Shown: positions 36,195-45,428, numbered from the stretch's first letter. The stretch: DNA of 64,000 nucleotides from an archaeon (GCA_016432545.1 CP066694.1:186001-250000); one strand, 5' to 3'. Notes: generated by a model not told the origin, from the sequence alone. Program-made: numbers and translations.

Positions 36195-36789
36195 GCCCCG
36201 CATCGTTCCCGGCCTTCGAAGCGATCTGGTCGATGCTGTGCCCGCTGACCGCAGAAAAGTCGAACTTGTTCGCGTCATAGCCAGGAACGGTGTATGCGTC
36301 CCGGTGCTTCACCATGAGCCAGCTGTCCTTACCTCCGAGCCCTTTGGTCCTGAATATGGCGAAGGACCCCTTGAGCTTCGTCCCATAGAGCCGGAACTTC
36401 ATCATCCCCGCCGCCAAGCCTTCCTGTGCCGCCTTCTTTGCCTCCTCCAGTGAGTTCGCTTCTACTCTAGCGCCCTTCTCGACTTCCCTCTCGGGTGTAT
36501 ACTTCCCCTCGTCCCAGATCATCACCGCTCCGGCACCATACTCTCCCGCCTGGATCGAACCCTCGAAGTGCCGATACTCCAGGGAGTGGTCTCCGGTTGG
36601 CATGGCCAGGCGGCGGACCGAGCTGTCAAGGGTCGGCCCCTTGGGAATCGCCCACGAGGGCATGACCCCGCCAACCTCCAGGCGGAAGTCATAGTGCAGT
36701 CTCGTCGCCCGATGCTTGTGCACTACGAAGGCCAGGTATCCTTCCACGTCCAATGAGACTACGGCCCCCGAGTTAAAGGCGGAGGGCAC
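36175..36789 (-). CDS. LigD-type 3'-phosphoesterase domain protein
   Basis: This 204-residue protein is a stand-alone copy of the LigD phosphoesterase domain, which trims 3'-phosphates and ribonucleotides from DNA ends. The motifs are FVVHKHRATRLHYDFRLE (about residues 25-42), SWAIPKGP and the later MKFRLYGTKLKGSFAIFRTKG (about 143-163), with the metal-binding His and Asp. No Ku or LigD ligase is adjacent. The GTG start at 36789 lies about 28-36 bases from an AT-rich box shared with the divergent cupin gene. The 3' end overlaps that of the V4R gene by 20 bases. Confidence 0.85.
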   Translation of the reverse strand: MPSAFNSGAVVSLDVEGYLAFVVHKHRATRLHYDFRLEVGGVMPSWAIPKGPTLDSSVRRLAMPTGDHSLEYRHFEGSIQAGEYGAGAVMIWDEGKYTPEREVEKGARVEANSLEEAKKAAQEGLAAGMMKFRLYGTKLKGSFAIFRTKGLGGKDSWLMVKHRDAYTVPGYDANKFDFSAVSGHSIDQIASKAGNDAGPSPVLS

Positions 36790-36843
36790 GGTCGCATGCG
36801 AATCGAAGAAAACGATTTCATATCTCTCGCACGAGGGTGAAGC

Positions 36844-37215
36844 ATGGAGAGGATTGAGGTTGCAAAGAAGGGGACACTGGCCAGGGGGAGCACGACCCCT
36901 GGGGTGGTCCGGGAGAAGGCGTTCGAGGTTGGCGGGGCAGTCTTCAACAGGTCGACCATCGCCGCCGGGGTCGTGTCGGGGTGGCACCACCACGGAACCA
37001 GGGACCTGCTCGGGTATGTCATCTCGGGGAGCCTGAGGCTCGAGTTCGGGAAGGGTGGGACGGACTCGGTGGTAGTCTCTGAAGGGGACTTCTTCCACAT
37101 CCCGGTCGGGCTCGTCCATCGGGATGTCAATCCCGAAGGCTCAGAATCGGTCGTCATCGCGAACCTATTGCTGGGAAGCGGCGAGTCGCTGGTCAACGTC
37201 CAAGGGCCCGGGTAG
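36844..37215 (+). CDS. Cupin-domain protein
   Basis: This 123-residue protein is a single cupin barrel. Motif 1 is GWHHHGTRDLLGYVISGSLRLEFG (about residues 46-69), giving two to three His ligands and a Glu, and motif 2 is FFHIPVGLVHRDVNP (about 83-97). It probably binds a divalent metal and could be an isomerase, dioxygenase or storage protein. The substrate is unknown. It is divergent from the phosphoesterase gene and convergent with the DUF1404-cupredoxin gene. Confidence 0.85.
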   Translation: MERIEVAKKGTLARGSTTPGVVREKAFEVGGAVFNRSTIAAGVVSGWHHHGTRDLLGYVISGSLRLEFGKGGTDSVVVSEGDFFHIPVGLVHRDVNPEGSESVVIANLLLGSGESLVNVQGPG

Positions 37216-37225
37216 CGGGTCCGCA

Positions 37226-38227
37226 TCAGCCAGCAAGTACTGTGACGGTGCCCGCCATCCAGGGATGGTAGGCGCAGTGGTATTCGTAGACTCCCGGGCT
37301 CGCAAACGCGAAAGTGAAAGTCCCTCCTGGAGGGACGGGACCTGAGTCAAAAGTCCCGCTCCCCGACGTTACGGTGTCGTAGGAGATGGACTGGCTCTTC
37401 CAAGTGACCGTCGCGTTTACCCCTAGTACCACGACTATATCCCGGGGCGAGTACTGCCACGAAACGGGTGTCTCAATGATGGTCACAGCTGCTCGGCCCG
37501 TGCTGGCTCCCTGAGCTGCGAGGACGTAGCCGGTGAACGCAAAGTATCCTACGAGCGCCGCGACGAGAACTATCCCGATCGCAGGCATCACGAATCCCGG
37601 GACCTTCACCCGAAACAGAGTCGAGTCCCTGCGAGCTTGGGGAGTAGCTCCTGATGCCCCGCCTAGCCAGTCGGGATTCCGCGAAATGACATGTGCCACT
37701 CCGACCAAGACCGTGGGACCTGTAAGAAGAAGCGCCCAGCCGAGGGTCGTCTGGTCAGGAATTGGGTACAAGGAGTACACCTGTATCCTGAGCGGGAGGA
37801 CCAAGGCCAGGGCGTACCCCATGTGGCCGAAGAAGGCCGACATTAGGGCTCCTATCTTCGCCGAGTCGGAGAGCCTGAGCATCCAGGACCCAGCCATAAA
37901 GCCCACGCCGAGGAAGGAGGCGTGCTCCACCACGTGGATCCAGGGGTCGAGGACGGCCGTGTCCCAGAGTAACGGGAGGTGCCACAGTATGAGGAGCCCG
38001 CTTCCCCCTGCGAGCGCAACACGCGGGGCCCAAGTGCGTCCCCGCTCAGCGAGCCGCCTGGACCAGACCCATCTTGCAATAGATACTCCCGCGAGTATGA
38101 CCAGTATGTGTTGAGCCATGTGGACGGTCAAGTTGACCTCGGAGAGGTCGTCAAGCGGCGGCAGCAGTGTTGCGAAGGCAAGCAATGCGATCCCAAATCC
38201 GAGCGTCGCCCTCCATTGTCGGCTCAA
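37226..38227 (-). CDS. DUF1404/CtaG-like membrane protein fused to a C-terminal cupredoxin
   Basis: This 333-residue protein has about six to seven membrane helices (residues 1-235) with conserved His residues (TVHMAQHILVILAG, HVVEHASFLG), as in archaeal DUF1404 and CtaG-type copper insertion factors. A cupredoxin domain follows (about 245-333). The CAYHPWM set supplies Cys, His and Met copper ligands. Where the first His is expected (HTVTS), the sequence reads YDTVTSG, so one ligand is missing or replaced by Asp. It may deliver copper to a terminal oxidase. The start is TTG, with a TATA-like box about 25-36 bases upstream. Confidence 0.8.
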   Translation of the reverse strand: MSRQWRATLGFGIALLAFATLLPPLDDLSEVNLTVHMAQHILVILAGVSIARWVWSRRLAERGRTWAPRVALAGGSGLLILWHLPLLWDTAVLDPWIHVVEHASFLGVGFMAGSWMLRLSDSAKIGALMSAFFGHMGYALALVLPLRIQVYSLYPIPDQTTLGWALLLTGPTVLVGVAHVISRNPDWLGGASGATPQARRDSTLFRVKVPGFVMPAIGIVLVAALVGYFAFTGYVLAAQGASTGRAAVTIIETPVSWQYSPRDIVVVLGVNATVTWKSQSISYDTVTSGSGTFDSGPVPPGGTFTFAFASPGVYEYHCAYHPWMAGTVTVLAG

Positions 38228-38374
38228 GTGTCGAACTGGCGCAAGCGACCCGGTTGATTACTTAAGCGAGCAAGAAGCAATCACGGCGCGACCAAAGCAT
38301 ACTACTCTGTAGAGCTATAGAGATTCGAGAGCCCATATTGATATACTGAGTTCGCCACCGGTGGTAAGTCAGAC

Positions 38375-39169
38375 TTGCAGAACCTGAGCTCTTCCTCAAG
38401 CGTATCGATCAAGGTCGCAATAATAGCCGTGACGGCTGTGCTGTATGCGCTCGGGAAGGGAATCACAGCTTACATCCCAACTCCGTTCAGCGTGGGCCAA
38501 TTGCTCGTGGGAGTCTTTCTCCCAGCCTTCCTCGCCGTCGTTTCTGAGACGGTCCCGGTCGCTGTCGGGGCAGGCCTCGGCACCTTCGTCGGCGACGTAG
38601 TCTTCCTTGTCCCGTTGGGCGGGACGACTCCCATCCTGAGCCTCGAGGCGGGCGTTCCTGCCAACTTCATCGCATTCCTCTTCTTCGGATGGTTCGTCAA
38701 GAAGTATCGCTCCTGGGGCGCCTTCGTGGCCGGGACCGTCTCCTTCGTCACTCTGGGCAACCTGATCGCGGCCACTCTCGTCGCGATCTTTCTGCCGCTC
38801 CCAGTCTCGTGGATCCTCGGGCTGACGATATTCTGGAACATGACATCGATTCCGGCGATAATAGTGGCTGTCCCGGTGCTGGTGAGGGCGGTCAGACCGG
38901 TCTTCGGGAGGTCAAGGATCCTCTCTGCCGAGCCAGACTGGGCTGGGGCGGTGACCCGGAATCAGACGATTCTCGCGACGGCCTTCGCGGTCTTTTTCTT
39001 GGCCCTGGGCGTGGTCTTCTTCGTCCTGCTTCCCAACGCAGTCGTCGCCTCCGCGCTCAAGTTTGATCCTCTGTACTACGAGATATCCGCCCTGATAGTC
39101 ATCGTGTTCGCTCCACTCGCAGGCGTGATAGCTGGGTCGAAGCTTCAGGCGAACAAAGCTGCAGGCTAG
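38375..39169 (+). CDS. ECF-type S-component-like vitamin transporter
   Basis: This 264-residue membrane protein has about six helices. Its N-terminal part (VTAVLYALGKGITAYIPTPFSVGQLLVGVFLPAF, about residues 17-50) resembles substrate-binding S components of energy-coupling factor transporters. The pantoate kinase gene overlaps its 3' end, so a coenzyme A precursor is a plausible substrate; this is inference. No ECF ATPase or T component is nearby. The TTG start lies 27-37 bases after a TATA-like box (TTGATATACTG, 38338-38348). Confidence 0.6.
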   Translation: MQNLSSSSSVSIKVAIIAVTAVLYALGKGITAYIPTPFSVGQLLVGVFLPAFLAVVSETVPVAVGAGLGTFVGDVVFLVPLGGTTPILSLEAGVPANFIAFLFFGWFVKKYRSWGAFVAGTVSFVTLGNLIAATLVAIFLPLPVSWILGLTIFWNMTSIPAIIVAVPVLVRAVRPVFGRSRILSAEPDWAGAVTRNQTILATAFAVFFLALGVVFFVLLPNAVVASALKFDPLYYEISALIVIVFAPLAGVIAGSKLQANKAAG

Positions 39170-40088
39170 GGCCGCGGTCGCCTTCGCGCCTGGCGCGATC
39201 ACCAACTTCTTCAGCATCCACTCGGAGCGGAGCAGTTCCGGGGACTACTCGCTCCTAGGAGCAACTGGAGGAGGGTACATCCTCCCTAGGGGCGTCGTTT
39301 CACGGGCGACTTTCCGCCAAGGCTCGAAGAAAGGCATCTCCATCGTCGTGGACGGGGACCGCGCGTACAAGGCCAGGACAACTCTGAGAGCAGTGAGGCT
39401 CCTCCTCAAAGCAAACAACGCCCCTGAAGGACAAATTTCGATTGATCAGACGATGCAGGTTCCAGTGGGCTCCGGTTTCGGGGCCAGCGCGGCAGCGGCG
39501 ATCTCGGCAGTGTACGCGGTCGCGTCCGCAACAGGAATCAAAGGGACGAAGGACGAGATAGCGTATCATGCTCACGTCGCAGAGATCCAGGAACAGACCG
39601 GGCTCGGCACCGTGTCCGTCTCGTACAACTTTGCCGGCGCGGGCGCCATCGTGAAGCCAGGGGCTCCGGGCGTCTCGGAGTTCGTGAGGGCGAAGGTGCC
39701 GAGGGGTACGAAGATCGTCACCGCCTCCATCGGGCCGTACCGAAAGTCCGACGCCCTCTCCAACCGGGCGACCTCCTCTGCGATCAACCTGCTGGGCGAC
39801 GCCGCGCTGAAGGAGTTCCTGGCTCTTCCGACTCTAGACAGACTCGCCGAGGAAGGGGAGAGGTTCTCGGTGGCCCTCGGGCTTATGACACCCGAGGTCG
39901 TTGAGCTCGCGGAACTGGGCAAGGACTCCGGCGCGTCGTACGCGAGTCAGAACATGATAGGGCTAGCGGTGCACTGCCTCTGCCCGAGTGGGAAAGAGCG
40001 CGCAGTTGCCAGAGCCCTAAGAGGGTCCCGGCTCCGACCCAGGGTTGACACCTTCGGCATCGGCGGGAAGAAGGCGGGCGTCCAGTAG
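39159..40088 (+). CDS. Pantoate kinase (GHMP family), no canonical start codon
   Basis: This protein of about 309 residues is a GHMP kinase that phosphorylates pantoate in the archaeal route to coenzyme A. The N-terminal FAPGAITNFFSIH segment is the family's diagnostic start, and the ATP loop is PVGSGFGASAAAA (about residues 105-117). The frame is open from 39132, but no ATG, GTG or TTG lies before the conserved N terminus. CTG 39159 is the only near match and overlaps the upstream stop by 11 bases. The first GTG (39348) would delete the conserved N-terminal strand. A CTG start or a sequence error is likely. Confidence 0.8.
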   Translation: MQARAAVAFAPGAITNFFSIHSERSSSGDYSLLGATGGGYILPRGVVSRATFRQGSKKGISIVVDGDRAYKARTTLRAVRLLLKANNAPEGQISIDQTMQVPVGSGFGASAAAAISAVYAVASATGIKGTKDEIAYHAHVAEIQEQTGLGTVSVSYNFAGAGAIVKPGAPGVSEFVRAKVPRGTKIVTASIGPYRKSDALSNRATSSAINLLGDAALKEFLALPTLDRLAEEGERFSVALGLMTPEVVELAELGKDSGASYASQNMIGLAVHCLCPSGKERAVARALRGSRLRPRVDTFGIGGKKAGVQ

Positions 40089-40093
40089 AGTCC

Positions 40094-41140
40094 CTATCCG
40101 GCAGTGACCAGTTCCTTCGTAAACCTCGTGAGAGGGACCGGTTTTCGCCCTATTTTCAGCGTGTCTTCAATGCGGATCCCGTACTTGCCCAAGAAGTAGA
40201 CCCCCGGCTCGTCGGTGATCACATCGCCTTCCAAGAGCTTCGACTTGCTACCCTTCGAAATTTTGGGCAACTCGTGGATGTCTATCCCCACCCCGTGCCC
40301 TACGCTGTGGTTTAGCCGCTTGGCAAGACCGTGCTTCCTGAGGACCCTGACCGCTTCTAGATGTACGTCCTCGCAAATGGTACCGACGCGGGCGATCTGC
40401 ATCGAACTCTCCTGCGCCTCCAGGACTGCGGAGTAGCTCTTCTTCATCTCCGAAGAGATCGTGCCGACCGCGAAGGTCCTGGTCTCGTCCGAGTTGTATC
40501 CCTCGAACCGGAAGAAGATGTCGGCGACCACGAGGTCTCCTCGTTTGATCTTGCGGCTCGTCAGCTCCGAGTGAGGAAGCGCGCCGTTCTCGCCCGCAGC
40601 GACTATCGTGGGGCTCAGAGCCGAGTCAGAACCAGACGGAGTCAGGCCCTGTTCGGTGGCCATCTTCATGACCTCGGCTGCGACCTGCCACTCTGTCCTC
40701 CCCGGGCGCAGTTCGCCTGGGAGCGCTTCGAAGATCTTGTCGAGGCGTCGGGAAGCCTGACCGATCCTCGCAATCTCCGGGGCGTCCTTGACTCTCCTTG
40801 CTTGCAGGAAGAGGTTCATGTCCATCGAAAACCTCCCCGTCGCTCTGAGCTCAGAATCGTCGTCCACGACCCCCTTGCCCTTCTTCATACGTCTCGTCAG
40901 AGCGGCCGGAACCTCCTTCCACCTCTTGGCGACCACCAACTCGACTTCCTTGCCCAGTTCCTCTGCCCTGTCTGCCTCCAAAGGGCTCGTTACGACCACC
41001 GTTTTGTCAGGGAGCACGATAGCCGCCCCTCCTCCCCAGAAATCAGTCAGGTAGAACATGTTAGCGGCCGTCATGGCGACGACCTGCTTCCCGCGGGCCA
41101 AGGAGAGCAGTCTCCTGCGCCTTTCCGCGTAAACGGTCAA
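40094..41140 (-). CDS. M24B metallopeptidase (Xaa-Pro aminopeptidase/dipeptidase type)
   Basis: This 348-residue protein has an N-terminal creatinase-like domain (residues 1-115) and the pita-bread catalytic domain. Metal ligands are visible in DIFFRFEGYNSDETRT (about residues 208-223), HSVGHGVGIDIHELP (about 283-297), TDEPGVY (about 317) and RIEDT (about 333). It removes residues next to proline from peptides, which fits a peptide-using organism. The start is TTG. It is divergent from smc. Confidence 0.92.
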   Translation of the reverse strand: MTVYAERRRRLLSLARGKQVVAMTAANMFYLTDFWGGGAAIVLPDKTVVVTSPLEADRAEELGKEVELVVAKRWKEVPAALTRRMKKGKGVVDDDSELRATGRFSMDMNLFLQARRVKDAPEIARIGQASRRLDKIFEALPGELRPGRTEWQVAAEVMKMATEQGLTPSGSDSALSPTIVAAGENGALPHSELTSRKIKRGDLVVADIFFRFEGYNSDETRTFAVGTISSEMKKSYSAVLEAQESSMQIARVGTICEDVHLEAVRVLRKHGLAKRLNHSVGHGVGIDIHELPKISKGSKSKLLEGDVITDEPGVYFLGKYGIRIEDTLKIGRKPVPLTRFTKELVTAG

Positions 41141-41209
41141 CTTCTTGCCTTCTCAAACCAAGCGCTTATATTGGTTCGCTGCAGTGTTCGAGTTGGGGCA
41201 GTCCTCAGA

Positions 41210-44200
41210 GTGACGCATATCCGCCGGCTCGAGATGCGAGGTTTCAAGTCGTCCGGGCCCCGCCCCACGGGGATTAATTTCGAAAGAGGATTCACAGTAA
41301 TCACGGGACCCAACGGGAGCGGAAAGTCCAACATCGCGGACGCGATAACTTTTGCCATCGGAGAGAATTCTCCGAAGGCTTTGCGAGCCGCGAACGGCAG
41401 GCTCACTGGCCTGATCTTCGACCCCAAGAGCGACACCACTCCGTCGACCGGGAAGCTCGGGGGCTGCAGAGTGACCCTTCAATTCGACAACGCCGACAGG
41501 TCGATACCAGTCGACTCCGACCTCGTGACCGTCACCCGGGAGCTCAGGGACGACGGAGAAAACCTGTACTACGTCAACGGCCGCAAGAGCACGAGGTCTG
41601 CGCTCACCGAGGTCCTCGACCTGGCCGGGCTCTCTCCGGGCGGCTTCAACATCGTTGCTCAGGGAGCAGCTACAAGGATCGCCGACCTCACTCCCGAGGA
41701 GAAGCGCAGGCTGATCGAAAGCGTCGTCGGAATATCAAAGTTCGACGAGCGGAAGTCCGAGGCGCAGCGCCAGCTGAGTCAGGCCGACCAGAGGCTCGAG
41801 GTTGCGATGGCAAGGATCGGCGAGATGCGGAACACCCTGGAGTCCCTTGACTCGCAGAGGAACGACCTGGTCCGATTCAACCTCCTCGAGGGCCAGATCA
41901 ACTGGCTGACCGCTGTCGGGACCTCGCGCAGGATAAGCGAATTGAGGGGGCGCCTCTCCTCGCTCAGGACTCAGGAGCTTGAGGTGGGCGGACGGCTCTC
42001 CGAGCTCAACGCCCGCATGGTCGAGTTTGAGAACAGGATAGCCCAGGTCGAAGCGGAGAAGACCCGCTTCATAGTGGAGGTCATACAGGGAGGCGGAGCA
42101 AGCCACGTCGAGCTCCAGTTCCAGCTTGCTGAGCTGAGGAACGAGCTTGAGTCGCTCGAGGCTCAGCTGAAGTCGGCGGAGGCCAACGTCGCCGAGCTCG
42201 AAGGGGACACGGTCCCTCAGCTCAAGCAGGTCGTCTCGGCCAAGCAGAAGGAGTTCAACGCCGCTTCTTCCAACGTCAGGCAGCTGACAGCAGACATCGG
42301 AAAGCTTGACGCGAAGCACGCGGAGATGGCTTCGAGGCTCAAGGAGCTCTTCAAAGCAGGAGAGGAGCTCAGAGCGACGATCGACAAGAAGGGGAAGCAG
42401 AACGCAAGGGTCCAGCTCAAACTCGTCGACCTGGCCCAGAAGCTCGGCCAGATAGAGCTCGGGATAAACGCGGCGAATGCGGGCCTCAGCGCCGAGGGCA
42501 AGCGCCTCGACGAGCTCAAGCTGAGGGTGGACGGATATTCAGAGGTCCTTGGAAAACTGGAGGCCAACACGACCAAGCTCTTCGAGCTCTACGACGGCTC
42601 TACCAAGGAGCTAGGCCAGCTGGACGAGGACCTTTCAGGCGTCGAGAAGACGCGAGAGAAGCTCGTCTCGTCGATCGAGGGGGCATCGAAGATCCTCGAG
42701 AGGGCGGCGGCCGAGGTCTCGAAGGAGGAGGCCTTCAGGCACATGTCGGAGAGCCTCGCTGGCGAGCGGGCTGGCCAACTGAAGCTCCAGGAGTACTGCG
42801 ACAACGGCGGCGTCCCGGGATACGTGGGCCGGCTGGGGCAGCTCGTCAAGTTCCCCCAGTCGTACTCCAAGGCTGTCAACGCTGTGATGGGCAGGTGGAT
42901 GGGCGCATTCGTAGTGCAGGACCTCAGGTCGATGACGCAGCTCATCAAAGCGGCGAAGTCGCTGAAGGCGAAGGCCTTCTCGGTCATCCCGCTCAGCGAG
43001 GTCGACACCAGTCAGGCCGTCGACGTCTCAAGGTCGGCTGGGATCATGGGCCCGCTCTCCGCCGTGATCCGGTGCGAACAGGAGTTCCAGGGGCTCGTGA
43101 ACTTCCTCGCGGGCGACTCTGTACTCGTCGACACCGAGGCTTTGGGGTACATCATGGCCTCGGAGGGCGTGAGGGCGGTCACGGTGAACGGAGAGATCTT
43201 CGAGCCCGGCGGCCGGGCGTTCACCTACGGATACCAGGAGATCCTGATGAACCTGATGGAGGGCCTGGAGAACCTCGAAGGGATGAGCGAGGTCGAGGAC
43301 GCTGTCGGGGCGCTGAAAGGGGCCATCGACAGGAGGAAGTCAGAGCTCGGTTCCATCGAGTCTCAGAGCAGGTCCCTGATGAAAGAGAGGGTGAAGACCA
43401 TAGTCACTGCCACGAGCTTCAAGGCTGAGGCTACGACGATCACAAAGATGTCCAACAGGTACAAGAGCATCTTCAGGAACATGAGCGCGGAATACCAAAG
43501 ACAATTGGGGGTCGTCTCGAGGCTCGAGGCGAAGCTCAAGCTGGGGTCAGACAGGAAGGAGTCGATCTCGAGGGGAATCGCGTCGCTTCAGCAGGTTCTT
43601 TCAGAGTCCCAGGAGCTCGGGCTCGAGTCCCACCTCGCCGAGCTTGATGCCTCCAAGCAGTCGGCTTCTTCGGAGATCGATTCGATCAGGAACAGGATCC
43701 AGGACCTCAACCTGCTGATGAACAGGGAGCGCGCCAACCTTGAGAACGTCCTGCAGAGGGCCCTCGAGGAGAACCAGCTCGACCTGGAAAGCGCGGTCGA
43801 GAACCTCCAGTCGGACAAGCAGTTCGTCAGGGAGACCCCCCGGAGGATACGCGGGCTCTCGGAGCAGAGGTCGGCGATGGAGCAGAAGATCCAGAAGCTG
43901 ATGGACTCATCCAAGCAGAGCCAGCCTGTCTTGGACGAATTCGACACGAAGGCGCGCAGGCTCAAGGAGGAGAGGGACGCCATCTCCCGCTCCGCAACGT
44001 CCACCCAGAAGGAGCTCTTCTCCGTGAGCGGCCAGGCTGAGGCGACCCAAGACAAGGTGGAGGAGGCCCTGGGGAGCCTGAGGATGCTCGGGTTCGCACA
44101 GGAGCTCGAGTTCTTCGAGACGAGCGATTCACTGCTCTCCGAGCTTCAGTCTGAGTACCAGGGTGTGGTCGGCTCGGTCAACCGAGGCGCGGACCGCCAG

Positions 44201-44770
44201 TACACCGACATGTACCTGAACTACAAGAGCCTCTCGGAGAGGCACAACGACCTGGAGAGGGAGCGCAACTCGATCATCGGCTTCATAGAGAGCGTCGAGT
44301 CCGAGAAGAAGAAGGTCTTCATGGCCGCCTTCGACAAAGTGGGCAAGGAGTTTGAGGACATCTTCGAGCGCCTGACGGGCGGCCGGGCACTTCTGGAGCT
44401 CGAGGACCCCGAGGAGCTCTTCTCGGGCGGAATCCTCCTACGCGCTGACTTTGGCAACGGGCTCCGCGAGTCGTCCCAGCACAGCGGAGGGCAGAGGGCC
44501 GTCACCGGGGTCTCGATGATCCTCGCGATGCAGGCAGTCCAGTCGCACCCCTTCTACCTCTTCGACGAGATCGACGCCGCCTTGGACGCAGTCAACTCGA
44601 ACAGCCTTGCCCGCTTCCTGAAGGAGAGGTCTTCTGAGGCCCAGATCATAGCGATCACGCTTCGCGACGTCTTCGTCTCGGAGAGCAAGATCACTTACGG
44701 TGTCTACTCGGCCGGCGGGGTCTCCAGGGTCGTCCACTACAAGCCGGCAGAGGTCGCCCAGCGTGGCTGA
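41210..44770 (+). CDS. smc: Chromosome segregation ATPase SMC
   Basis: This 1186-residue protein has the usual SMC length and order: N-terminal head with Walker A GPNGSGKSN (about residues 33-41), a long coiled coil (about 170-500), a hinge (about 525-680, with GVPGYVGRLGQLV and the IFEPGGRAFTYG region), the second coiled coil and the C-terminal head with signature HSGGQRAVTG and Walker B YLFDEIDAALD. With ScpA and ScpB it forms the condensin ring. GTG 41210 is the only usable start before the conserved VTHIRRLEMRGFKS segment. The open frame upstream to 40361 is antisense to the peptidase gene. Confidence 0.95.
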   Translation: MTHIRRLEMRGFKSSGPRPTGINFERGFTVITGPNGSGKSNIADAITFAIGENSPKALRAANGRLTGLIFDPKSDTTPSTGKLGGCRVTLQFDNADRSIPVDSDLVTVTRELRDDGENLYYVNGRKSTRSALTEVLDLAGLSPGGFNIVAQGAATRIADLTPEEKRRLIESVVGISKFDERKSEAQRQLSQADQRLEVAMARIGEMRNTLESLDSQRNDLVRFNLLEGQINWLTAVGTSRRISELRGRLSSLRTQELEVGGRLSELNARMVEFENRIAQVEAEKTRFIVEVIQGGGASHVELQFQLAELRNELESLEAQLKSAEANVAELEGDTVPQLKQVVSAKQKEFNAASSNVRQLTADIGKLDAKHAEMASRLKELFKAGEELRATIDKKGKQNARVQLKLVDLAQKLGQIELGINAANAGLSAEGKRLDELKLRVDGYSEVLGKLEANTTKLFELYDGSTKELGQLDEDLSGVEKTREKLVSSIEGASKILERAAAEVSKEEAFRHMSESLAGERAGQLKLQEYCDNGGVPGYVGRLGQLVKFPQSYSKAVNAVMGRWMGAFVVQDLRSMTQLIKAAKSLKAKAFSVIPLSEVDTSQAVDVSRSAGIMGPLSAVIRCEQEFQGLVNFLAGDSVLVDTEALGYIMASEGVRAVTVNGEIFEPGGRAFTYGYQEILMNLMEGLENLEGMSEVEDAVGALKGAIDRRKSELGSIESQSRSLMKERVKTIVTATSFKAEATTITKMSNRYKSIFRNMSAEYQRQLGVVSRLEAKLKLGSDRKESISRGIASLQQVLSESQELGLESHLAELDASKQSASSEIDSIRNRIQDLNLLMNRERANLENVLQRALEENQLDLESAVENLQSDKQFVRETPRRIRGLSEQRSAMEQKIQKLMDSSKQSQPVLDEFDTKARRLKEERDAISRSATSTQKELFSVSGQAEATQDKVEEALGSLRMLGFAQELEFFETSDSLLSELQSEYQGVVGSVNRGADRQYTDMYLNYKSLSERHNDLERERNSIIGFIESVESEKKKVFMAAFDKVGKEFEDIFERLTGGRALLELEDPEELFSGGILLRADFGNGLRESSQHSGGQRAVTGVSMILAMQAVQSHPFYLFDEIDAALDAVNSNSLARFLKERSSEAQIIAITLRDVFVSESKITYGVYSAGGVSRVVHYKPAEVAQRG

Positions 44771-45428
44771 CTCTTCCCTGCTGTCAAGGCCTCCTCTGAA
44801 CGTCCTCGTAGACCCGTCCCTGGCCAAGAGGAAGAGCCCCTGGGAGATCAACCTGTCGGAGCTGCTCGACATGTTTCTGAAGGCGATATCGGGCCCGGAC
44901 CTGATCGACATGCGAGCCGCGGGCACGGCAGCCCTCTCTTCAGCTACGATCTACAGGCTCAAGGTCGAGACCCTCTTCCTCTTCGAGAGGCTCAGGGCCA
45001 AGGGCAGGCTCATCGACGCCTCTGAGCCGCCGCAGATCATAGTCATGCCCTTCAGGTACGAAGTGTACTCGACGAACATTGAGGAGCTCTTCGACGAGCT
45101 GGGCCGCATCCTCCAGGGCATCGTCACGTCGGAAGAGGAAGGTCCAGAGCAGGGCCTCCTGGGCGTCGCGGAACTCGCCCCTCCCAACCTCGACGACTAC
45201 GTGATCTCGCTCCAGGCGCTCCTGTCCGAGTTCAGAAAGATCCTCGTGGAGAGGCTGCGGGCGACCGGGAAGTCGTTACTCTCCGAGCTGATCCGAGGCC
45301 TCGAACCTGTCGACGCGGCCCGAGTCTTCATCCTCCTCCTCTTCGCAGCAAGCAACGGAGAGGTCGTCATAAACCAGGAGGAGGAAGACGTGGACGCGCT
45401 CGTGGTCTCGGTGGGCCAGCTTGACTGA
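44763..45428 (+). CDS. scpA: Segregation and condensation protein ScpA
   Basis: This 221-residue protein is a kleisin that bridges the SMC heads. The N-terminal WEINLSELLDMFLKAI segment and the central PPQIIVMPFRY region, followed by the C-terminal winged helix (LEPVDAARVFILLLFAASNGEVVINQEEE, about residues 185-213), fit ScpA. GTG 44763 overlaps the smc stop by eight bases, and its own stop overlaps scpB by eight, so all three are translationally coupled. Confidence 0.88.
   Translation: MADSSLLSRPPLNVLVDPSLAKRKSPWEINLSELLDMFLKAISGPDLIDMRAAGTAALSSATIYRLKVETLFLFERLRAKGRLIDASEPPQIIVMPFRYEVYSTNIEELFDELGRILQGIVTSEEEGPEQGLLGVAELAPPNLDDYVISLQALLSEFRKILVERLRATGKSLLSELIRGLEPVDAARVFILLLFAASNGEVVINQEEEDVDALVVSVGQLD

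Noticed and set aside
36790-37119. Upstream extension of the LigD phosphoesterase frame
   Set aside because: It is antisense to the cupin gene, which has a clear ATG and conserved His motifs; the domain itself is complete from 36789.
40361-41209. Upstream 283-codon extension of the SMC frame
   Set aside because: It runs antisense through the M24 peptidase gene, and the SMC head begins normally at GTG 41210 after a TATA-like box.
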